Shown here: positions 7,511-12,484 of the stretch, piece by piece
How the letters are laid out: each line of letters opens with the position of its first letter
Position numbering within the stretch: position 1 is the stretch's first letter
Assembly (NCBI GenBank): GCA_964391365.1
Contig: CAYMKW010000088.1
Span: 1 to 12,938 of the forward strand
Length of the DNA stretch: 12,938 nucleotides
Source: SXMI01 sp964391365
GTDB taxonomy: Bacteria > Actinomycetota > Acidimicrobiia > Acidimicrobiales > Microtrichaceae
Direction: 5' to 3'
Translations under genes and position numbers: made by a program
The notes under the pieces: generated by a model
What the model was told of the DNA's origin: nothing
What the model saw: only the letters and a program-made list of their open reading frames with translations
Databases searched by the model: none

Positions 7511-8691
7511 ACCTGCTCCGGCGCTTCGTCCTGATCGGGACGATCGCCACGCTCGTCGACATCTGGTTGCTCGTCGCCCTGCGATTCCAGGCCGACTGGC
7601 CGGTTCCGTTCGCCGATGCCACGGCCGTCGCCGTCGCCACGGCCGTGTCCTGGCTGCTCCACGGCTGGCTCACCCTGCCCGACGACCCGTCGCAGCGGTT
7701 CTACCGATCCGCCGGGCCCTACCTGGGCACGGCGGCGCTGGCGCTCGTGGCCGACGTCGCCATCGTCACCGGCCTGGACCTGATGTTGGACCCGCGGCGG
7801 CCGTGGGCGCTGGTACTCGTCAAGCTGCCCGCGCTCCTGGCGGCCCTCATCATCCGGGTGGCCAACTACCGGCGGGTGATGGTCCAGTTCGTGCGGGATG
7901 ACCAGCGGCGGCCCGGCCGCCGCCAACCCCCGCCCGGCAGCCACCGGCTCAGCGTCGTGGTCCCGGCCTTCCGAGAGGCCGACCGCATCGGCGAGTCGGT
8001 CGCCAGGATCCGGTCCGAACTCGCCGAGGTGGCCCGGGACGGAGGCCTCGAGGTGGTCGTCGTCGACGACGGCTCCGACGACCGGACCGCAGAGGCTGCC
8101 CGTGCCGCCGGCGCCGACCAGGTGATCGTGCTGGACCGCAACCGGGGCAAGGGCGCCGCGGTCCGGACCGGCGTGCTCGCAGCCGACGGCCGGACGGTCG
8201 CCTTCATCGACGCCGACCTGGCCTACGCGCCCGCACAGCTCGTCCGGTTCGTCGAGCGGATCGAGGACGGATGGGACGTCGCCGCCGGGAGCCGCCAGCA
8301 CACCGACACCATGACCGTCGTGCGGGCCGGCCGGCTCCGCGAGGTGGGCGGCCGGGTCGTCAACGTGCTCACTGGGCTGGTGCTGCTCGGTCGCTACCGC
8401 GACACCCAGTGCGGTCTGAAGGCCATGCGGTCGGATGCGGCCCGTCTCGTGTTCTCCCACTGCACGGTCGACCGGTTCGCCTTCGACGTGGAGGTGTTCC
8501 ATCTCGTCGAGCGCTACCGGCTCACGCTGGTCGAGGTGCCGGTCACCGTCGTGAACTCCTCCAGGTCGACCGTTCGGTTGGCCCGCGACACCAGTCGGCT
8601 GCTCGCCGACCTGTTCGCCATCCGTCGGCACGCCCGCCTCGGTGACTACGAGCTCGCACCGGGCGAGGAGCGCCTCCCGCCGGTCGCCTGA
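7507..8691 (+). CDS. GtrA-like membrane domain fused to family-2 glycosyltransferase
   Basis: This 394-residue protein starts at GTG 7507, overlapping the upstream stop by four bases, which implies translational coupling. Residues 5-125 hold four hydrophobic helices resembling a GtrA domain, ending in a basic NYRRVM segment. Residues 148-375 form a GT2 domain. It shows VVPAFREADRI (151-161), VVVDDGSDD (about 184-192), the metal-site motif DADL (235-238), QCGLKAM (301-307) and RFAFDVEV (323-330). These match polyprenyl-phosphate sugar synthases of the ALG5/DPM1 type, which move mannose or glucose from a nucleotide sugar to the lipid carrier. In the usual fusion GtrA is C-terminal; here it is N-terminal. 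The likely role is to make the lipid-linked donor for the preceding GT-C-like protein, using mannose activated by the downstream genes. The sugar specificity is inferred from context only. Confidence 0.88.
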   Translation: MNLLRRFVLIGTIATLVDIWLLVALRFQADWPVPFADATAVAVATAVSWLLHGWLTLPDDPSQRFYRSAGPYLGTAALALVADVAIVTGLDLMLDPRRPWALVLVKLPALLAALIIRVANYRRVMVQFVRDDQRRPGRRQPPPGSHRLSVVVPAFREADRIGESVARIRSELAEVARDGGLEVVVVDDGSDDRTAEAARAAGADQVIVLDRNRGKGAAVRTGVLAADGRTVAFIDADLAYAPAQLVRFVERIEDGWDVAAGSRQHTDTMTVVRAGRLREVGGRVVNVLTGLVLLGRYRDTQCGLKAMRSDAARLVFSHCTVDRFAFDVEVFHLVERYRLTLVEVPVTVVNSSRSTVRLARDTSRLLADLFAIRRHARLGDYELAPGEERLPPVA

Positions 8692-8696
8692 CCGTC

Positions 8697-8712
8697 CCGG
8701 GAGCCCTCCCGG
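8697..8712. other. Inverted repeat upstream of manB
   Basis: CCGGGAG-CC-CTCCCGG is perfect over 7 bp per arm; as RNA it would form a 6-bp stem with a GCCC loop. It starts 6 nt after the GT2 stop and ends 7 nt before the -10-like TAGGGT, so it spans the place of a -35. It may be an operator, or a terminator without a T-tract. Confidence 0.4.
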
Positions 8713-8719
8713 AGGCCAC

Positions 8720-8725
8720 TAGGGT
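8720..8725 (+). promoter_or_regulatory. Candidate -10 element of manB
   Basis: TAGGGT lies 7 nt before ATG 8733 and fits TANNNT well. It overlaps a GTG at 8724, which argues that ATG 8733 is the true start and that the mRNA is leaderless. The same hexamer recurs at 12363 before ahcY. Confidence 0.45.
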
Positions 8726-8732
8726 GCAGCGC

Positions 8733-10118
8733 ATGGGTGCACCCGAGTCGCCGTTCGCGGCCATCGTCAAGGCCTACGACGTCCGTGGGGTCTGCCCGGG
8801 CGAGTACGACCCGCCGCTGGCCCGGGCGATCGGCGCCGGCTTCGCGGCGTTCGCACTGGAGGAAGCGGCCGCCTCGGGTGGATCGATCGAGCGCATCCTG
8901 GTCGCCCGGGACATGCGTCCGACGGGGGTCGAGATGAGCGCCGCCTTCGCAGATGGCGTCCGTTCCCGGGGAGTCGACGTGGTCGACCTGGGACTCTGTT
9001 CGACCGATGAGGTCTACTTCGCCTCGGGCTCGCTCGACGCGCCGGCCGCCGTGTTCACGGCCTCGCACAACCCGGCCCAGTACAACGGCACGAAGTTCTG
9101 CCTGTCGGGTGCCCGCCCGGTCGGCGAGGACAGCGGGCTCCTGCGGGTCCGGGAGCTCGCCGAGGCCTCGCTCGCCGGTGAACTCGCCGACGCCGCCGAG
9201 CCGGGTGGGATCACCACGATGGACGTCCTGGACGCGTTCGTCGGTCACGTGTGCGGTTTCGTGGACGTCGCCGAACTGCGGCCCATGCTGGTCGTGGCCG
9301 ACACGGCCAACGGCATGGGCGGACTCGTCGTTCCGGCCGTCTTCGCCCAGCTCCCGCTGGAGCTCGAGGTCCTGTACCCCGAACTCGACGGGACCTTCCC
9401 GAACCACCCGGCGGACCCGATCCAGCCCGTCAACCAGGAGGCGCTGCGGGCCCGTGTGGTGGAGTCCGGGGCGGACATCGGCCTGGCGTTCGACGGGGAC
9501 GCCGACCGTGTCGTCCTGGTCGACGAGCAGGGTCGGACCCTGTCGGGCTCCACGACCACGGCGATCATCGCGGCCGCGATCCTCGACGCCCGCGGCGGCG
9601 GCACGGTGATCCACAACCTCATCTGCTCCAAGGCCGTGCCCGAGGTCATCCGGGAGCACGGCGGCACCCCGGTGCGCAGCCGCGTCGGCCACTCGTTCAT
9701 CAAGAAGCTGATGGCCGACGAGGGGGCGGTGTTCGGCGGCGAGCACTCGGCCCACTACTACTTCCTCGACAACTACCGGGCGGACTCCGGACTGATCGCA
9801 TCCATGGTGGTCCTGGCCCAGATGTCGGCGACCGGGCTGCCGCTCTCGGAGCTGCGCCGACCCTTCGAGCGCTACGCCGACTCGGGCGAGCTGAACACCC
9901 GGGTCGACGACCCGCACGCAGTGATCGAGCAGGTGGCGGAGCACTACGCCGAGCTGAGCCAGGACCGCCTCGACGGCCTGACGGTCGATGCCGGTGACTG
10001 GTGGTTCAACCTCCGCCCGTCGAACACCGAGCCGCTCCTGCGTCTCAACGTCGAGGCCGCCGACGATGCCGCCGTGGCGGCTCGGGTCGCCGAGGTGCAG
10101 GCGGTGATGACGGGGTGA
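8733..10118 (+). CDS. manB: Phosphomannomutase / phosphoglucomutase
   Basis: This 461-residue cytosolic enzyme interconverts mannose-6-P and mannose-1-P, and usually also glucose-6-P and glucose-1-P, supplying GDP-mannose and UDP-glucose synthesis. All four active-site loops of the alpha-D-phosphohexomutase superfamily are visible. They are the phosphoserine loop TASHNP (109-114, S111), the metal loop DGDADR (254-259), the sugar-binding loop GEHSAHYYF (336-344) and the phosphate-binding loop RPSNTEP (428-434). The GEHSAH sugar loop is typical of the bacterial PMM/PGM group rather than of phosphoglucosamine mutases. ATG 8733 was chosen because the in-frame GTG at 8724 overlaps the -10-like TAGGGT. 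The gene is followed by the Trm112-like and PGI/PMI genes, a standard actinobacterial order. Confidence 0.95.
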   Translation: MGAPESPFAAIVKAYDVRGVCPGEYDPPLARAIGAGFAAFALEEAAASGGSIERILVARDMRPTGVEMSAAFADGVRSRGVDVVDLGLCSTDEVYFASGSLDAPAAVFTASHNPAQYNGTKFCLSGARPVGEDSGLLRVRELAEASLAGELADAAEPGGITTMDVLDAFVGHVCGFVDVAELRPMLVVADTANGMGGLVVPAVFAQLPLELEVLYPELDGTFPNHPADPIQPVNQEALRARVVESGADIGLAFDGDADRVVLVDEQGRTLSGSTTTAIIAAAILDARGGGTVIHNLICSKAVPEVIREHGGTPVRSRVGHSFIKKLMADEGAVFGGEHSAHYYFLDNYRADSGLIASMVVLAQMSATGLPLSELRRPFERYADSGELNTRVDDPHAVIEQVAEHYAELSQDRLDGLTVDAGDWWFNLRPSNTEPLLRLNVEAADDAAVAARVAEVQAVMTG

Positions 10119-10143
10119 CGGCCCCGACCGCGCACGACACAGG

Positions 10144-10186
10144 CCGGGGAGGTCCCGGTCGGCCACGCACTCCGGGCCGTCCCGGA
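10144..10186 (+). promoter_or_regulatory. Two small hairpins in the leader of the Trm112-like gene
   Basis: CCGGG-GAGGT-CCCGG (10144-10158) and TCCGGG-CCGT-CCCGGA (10171-10186) are perfect stems in the 91-nt gap after manB. A longer-range pair, CCGACCG (10124-10130) with CGGTCGG (10156-10162), competes with the first. The second ends 10 nt before the ribosome binding site. They could attenuate or stabilise the mRNA; in such GC-rich DNA chance is also possible. Confidence 0.3.
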
Positions 10187-10196
10187 GGAACGGAAC

Positions 10197-10202
10197 GGAG
10201 GG
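10197..10202 (+). promoter_or_regulatory. Ribosome binding site of the Trm112-like gene
   Basis: GGAGGG ends 7 nt before ATG 10210, ideal spacing, and fixes that start. Confidence 0.7.
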
Positions 10203-10209
10203 ACATCCG

Positions 10210-10458
10210 ATGACGACCGATGATCGACTCGACCCCAGGCTGCTCGAGGTGCTCGCGTGCCCCGAGGACAAGGGGCCGCTCTGGTACTTCGCCGACGAGC
10301 AGGTCCTCTACAACCCGAGACTCCGCCGAACCTACGAGGTCCGCGACGGGATCCCGGTCCTGCTGATCGACGAGGCCACCACCGTGGACACCGCCACGCA
10401 CGAGCGGCTCATCGCCCGGGCCGAGACCGAGGGCATCGCCCCCACCTTCGAGGACTGA
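10210..10458 (+). CDS. Trm112-like (YcaR-type) small protein
   Basis: This 82-residue protein has the family signature LLEVLACPEDKGPLWYF followed by LYNPRLRRTYEVRDGIPVLLIDEA. Trm112 in eukaryotes and archaea is a zinc-binding activator of methyltransferases; the role of bacterial homologues is not settled. Here the first CxxC is reduced to CPED and C17 is the only cysteine in the protein, so zinc binding as in Trm112 is not possible. The same loss is common in actinobacterial members. The gene sits between manB and the PGI/PMI gene and is probably co-transcribed with the latter across a 5-bp gap. Its constant partnership with sugar-phosphate enzymes suggests a supporting role for one of them, which is inference only. 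Confidence 0.85.
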   Translation: MTTDDRLDPRLLEVLACPEDKGPLWYFADEQVLYNPRLRRTYEVRDGIPVLLIDEATTVDTATHERLIARAETEGIAPTFED

Positions 10459-10463
10459 TCGGC

Positions 10464-11501
10464 GTGGCCGACCGACTCGACACCCTGGACATGCTCGGTG
10501 CCGCGCTCGGTCTGCCCGAGCAGCTCGAGCAGGCCACCGCATCGGCCCGCACCGTCGACGGGCTTCCGTCCGGTGAGGGCATCACGTCCGTGCTGGTCGC
10601 CGGCATGGGTGGCAGCGGGATCGGTGGTGACGCCGCTGCAGCCGTGCTGAGCGGCTCGAGCCCCGTGCCCATCACCGTCTCCAAGCACTACGAGTGCCCC
10701 GCCTTCGTCGGCCCGGACACCCTGGTGTTCGCGAACTCGTTCTCGGGCAACACCGAGGAGACCCTGAGCGCGGTCACCGAGGCCGCCGACCGCGGTGCCC
10801 GGATCGTCGTCGTCGCCTCGGGTGGCGAGCTCGTCCGGCTCGCCCGGGAGATCGGTGCGCCGGTCGTCCCGGTGGACTCGTCCATCCCCATGCCGCGGGC
10901 CGGCATCGCTGCGGTGACGGCGCCGCTGCTGGTGGTCCTCGACCGGCTGGGCCTGGTGCCCGACACGTCGACCATGATCGACTCGGCGGTCGCGCAGCTC
11001 CGCCGCCGACGCGATGAGCTCGCTGACGGATCCGACGACGTGGCCACCCGACTGGCACGTCGGATCGGCCGCACGATCCCGCTCGTCTACGGGGGCGGGC
11101 CGATCGGTGAGGTCGCGGCCTGGCGGTGGAAGGGTCAGTTCAACGAGAACTGCAAGGTCCCGTCGTGGTGCAACCGCATTCCCGAGCTCACCCACAACGA
11201 GTTGTGCGGATGGGCCCAGCACGGTGACGTGACCCGTCAGGTCTTCACGCTGGTGTTCCTGCGCCACGACGCCGAGCCGGGCAACGTGGGTCGGCGCTTC
11301 GACTTCGTGGCCGAGGCCTGCGACGAGGTGGTCGCCGGCATCGAGACAGTCCGGGCGACGGGCGACACGCCGCTCGCCCAGTTGTTCGACCTGGTGTTGC
11401 TCGGAGACCTCGTGACGCTCCACATGGCGTTCAACGAGGGCGTCGACCCGGGCCCGGTCGACATCCTCGACGAGCTCAAGGGCTGGCTGCGCAGCTCCTG
11501 A
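10464..11501 (+). CDS. Bifunctional phosphoglucose / phosphomannose isomerase (SIS family)
   Basis: This 345-residue cytosolic enzyme interconverts glucose-6-P, fructose-6-P and mannose-6-P. It has two SIS folds. The sugar-phosphate site includes GMGGSGIGGD (47-56) and SFSGNTEE (92-99). PRAGI (144-148), QFNENCKVP (225-233) and HNELCGW (244-250) are diagnostic of the PGI/PMI family. The catalytic pair would be E228 and H244, spaced 16 residues apart as in the characterised archaeal enzyme. Start GTG 10464 lies 5 bp after the Trm112-like stop, with GAGGA 9 nt upstream. With manB it completes the path from fructose-6-P to mannose-1-P. No separate cupin-type mannose-6-P isomerase gene is seen here. 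The gene ends shortly before a strong inverted repeat. Confidence 0.92.
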   Translation: MADRLDTLDMLGAALGLPEQLEQATASARTVDGLPSGEGITSVLVAGMGGSGIGGDAAAAVLSGSSPVPITVSKHYECPAFVGPDTLVFANSFSGNTEETLSAVTEAADRGARIVVVASGGELVRLAREIGAPVVPVDSSIPMPRAGIAAVTAPLLVVLDRLGLVPDTSTMIDSAVAQLRRRRDELADGSDDVATRLARRIGRTIPLVYGGGPIGEVAAWRWKGQFNENCKVPSWCNRIPELTHNELCGWAQHGDVTRQVFTLVFLRHDAEPGNVGRRFDFVAEACDEVVAGIETVRATGDTPLAQLFDLVLLGDLVTLHMAFNEGVDPGPVDILDELKGWLRSS

Positions 11502-11510
11502 CCGGCGATC

Positions 11511-11548
11511 CGGTGCGTTCGGCGCCTGAACTGGCGCCGAACGCACCG
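11511..11548. terminator. Perfect 16-bp inverted repeat between convergent genes
   Basis: CGGTGCGTTCGGCGCC (11511-11526) pairs perfectly with GGCGCCGAACGCACCG (11533-11548) around a TGAACT loop. It lies 9 bp after the PGI/PMI stop and 19 bp from the stop of the opposing lipoprotein gene. It would form a very stable hairpin in both transcripts, so a bidirectional terminator is the best reading. Neither side has a T-tract, so it is not a textbook intrinsic terminator. Confidence 0.75.
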
Positions 11549-11567
11549 AAACGCATCGGGCTGGTGA

Positions 11568-12227
11568 TCAGCTCCCGCAGCCGGCCTCGAGGATCGACGG
11601 GTCCAACCCGGCGCTCGCCGAACCGCAGGGGTCCTGCGACGGGGCGTACCAGGCGCCGTTCTGGGCCTTGAGGATGAACTTCGAACCGTTGTCGAGCGAT
11701 CCGGCCGCCCAGCCGCCGGAGCAGACGAAGCGGGTGATCTTCTCGCCCTCGGACGGCAGGCCCTTGAGCAGGGCCGTGGCCGTGCACGGGGCGTCGTTCG
11801 GGGCCACGGTCGTGTTCGGCTTGGTCGTGGAGGTCTTCGGCGTCGTGGTCGTCGACGTGCCGGTGCAGACCTTCCTGCCGGCCGCCACGGCGGACTTCAG
11901 CGCTGCCTCGGTCTTGGGGCCGAGTTCGCCGTCGGCGGAGAGCCCTTCGGCCCGCTGGAACTCGAGGATCGCCTCATCGGACGCCGGTCCCAGGATCCCG
12001 TCGATGTTGCCCTTGTAGCAGCCGACCGTCTGCAGCTCCTGCTGGATCTGCTCGTCGAACACCTTGGTCGCCTCGTCGTTGTTCGCCGGCGCCGTGGTGC
12101 TGGCGGCCGCGGCCGCGGTCGTCGACGTGGTCGTCCCGTCGGAGGAGCCGCCGCAGGCGGCGACGCCGAGCAGGGCGGCGACACCGATCAGGCCGGCGGC
12201 GATGGAGCGTGCTGGGCGGTGGGGCAT
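11568..12227 (-). CDS. Lipoprotein with peptidoglycan-binding domain and Cys-rich C-terminal domain
   Basis: This 219-residue protein carries a lipoprotein signal: basic N-terminus, hydrophobic core and GVAAC with C25 as the lipidated cysteine, followed by GGSS. A Thr/Ala-rich spacer (about 30-50) leads to a PG_binding_1-like domain (about 60-115) containing IDGILGPASDEAILEFQ and LGPKTEAAL. A second Thr-rich linker (122-146) precedes a C-terminal domain of about 70 residues with four cysteines (C148, C169, C201, C217) and the motif GGWAAG...FILKAQNGAWY. I do not recognise that last domain. The protein is expected to be anchored in the membrane and to contact the cell wall. ATG 12227 is fixed by the signal peptide and by GGAGGT 5 nt upstream; the reading frame extends further upstream but is not needed. 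The gene is divergent from ahcY. Confidence 0.85.
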   Translation of the reverse strand: MPHRPARSIAAGLIGVAALLGVAACGGSSDGTTTSTTAAAAASTTAPANNDEATKVFDEQIQQELQTVGCYKGNIDGILGPASDEAILEFQRAEGLSADGELGPKTEAALKSAVAAGRKVCTGTSTTTTPKTSTTKPNTTVAPNDAPCTATALLKGLPSEGEKITRFVCSGGWAAGSLDNGSKFILKAQNGAWYAPSQDPCGSASAGLDPSILEAGCGS

Positions 12228-12232
12228 CGATG

Positions 12233-12238
12233 ACCTCC
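12233..12238 (-). promoter_or_regulatory. Ribosome binding site of the lipoprotein gene
   Basis: GGAGGT on the minus strand lies 5 nt before ATG 12227 and decides this start against upstream in-frame alternatives. Confidence 0.75.
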
Positions 12239-12247
12239 GTTCGTGGC

Positions 12248-12264
12248 GCCCGAACGGTTCGGGC
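12248..12264. promoter_or_regulatory. 17-bp operator-like palindrome upstream of the lipoprotein gene
   Basis: GCCCGAAC-G-GTTCGGGC is a perfect 8-bp inverted repeat with one central base, in the intergenic region between divergent genes. It lies 9 bp upstream of the lipoprotein ribosome binding site. It may be a repressor site, or a hairpin (7-bp stem, CGG loop) in the lipoprotein leader. A TACCGT hexamer on the minus strand at 12300-12305 could be the -10 that places the palindrome inside the transcript. Confidence 0.4.
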
Positions 12265-12362
12265 ACTCGTGGGCTGCGCCGGATCACGGCGCGGGGTCGA
12301 CGGTACGGGAGTCGGGCCGGAGCGCGGTGGACCCGTTCGGCTGGGACGCAGCGGTGGTGCGC

Positions 12363-12368
12363 TAGGGT
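12363..12368 (+). promoter_or_regulatory. Candidate -10 element of ahcY
   Basis: TAGGGT matches TANNNT and is identical to the hexamer before manB. A start site about 7 nt downstream (near 12375) would give an RNA whose first stem begins at 12379. I see no strong -35 at normal spacing. Confidence 0.45.
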
Positions 12369-12378
12369 CTCGTCTCGT

Positions 12379-12431
12379 CCGGGCTGTCCTGTGAGGACCA
12401 GTCGGTTGGGGACCAGACGGTCCGAGCCCGG
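12379..12431 (+). ncRNA. Candidate structured 5' leader RNA of ahcY
   Basis: Three perfect stems nest as a three-way junction. P1 is CCGGGCT (12379-12385) with AGCCCGG (12425-12431). P2 is GTCCT-GTG-AGGAC (12386-12398). P3 is GGACC-AGAC-GGTCC (12410-12423). The joining segment between P2 and P3 is 11 nt. Bases 12395-12409 and 12410-12424 are also a 15-nt imperfect tandem repeat (12 of 15 identical), so GGACC occurs twice and can pair with GGTCC in two exclusive ways. The element lies directly after a -10-like hexamer and before ahcY, a gene often controlled by riboswitches. I cannot match it to the SAH, SAM-I or SAM-IV consensus. It may be a regulatory RNA or GC-driven chance. Confidence 0.4.
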
Positions 12432-12455
12432 CGTCGACGCCACTCGTACAGGTCG

Positions 12456-12475
12456 CCGCGCGCCGCGGCAGGAGG
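12456..12475 (+). promoter_or_regulatory. Hairpin abutting the ahcY ribosome binding site
   Basis: CCGCG-CGC-CGCGG (12456-12468) forms a 5-bp stem that ends one base before AGGAGG (12470-12475), the ahcY Shine-Dalgarno sequence. The spacing from AGGAGG to ATG 12485 is 9 nt. An upstream self-complementary GGCGTCGACGCC (12430-12441) overlaps the 3' arm of the leader P1 stem, so pairing of the two could be exclusive. Confidence 0.5.
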
Positions 12476-12484
12476 ACCACCCCC

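Noticed and set aside
10144..10186. CRISPR-like or repetitive array from recurring CCGGG/CCCGG
   Set aside because: There are only two short palindromes of different sequence with no regular spacers.
8646..10271. 541-codon minus-strand open frame opposite manB
   Set aside because: ManB carries all four active-site loops on the plus strand; the antisense frame has no domain and runs across the intergenic hairpins.
11511..11548. Recombination or attachment site
   Set aside because: No integrase, direct repeat or tRNA is nearby; the place between convergent stop codons fits a terminator better.
12379..12475. Known SAH or SAM riboswitch before ahcY
   Set aside because: I could not find the conserved cores (for SAH, a GAGGAGCGCUGC-like segment; for SAM-I, the k-turn and GGCAACC segments). 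It is kept only as an unassigned structured leader.
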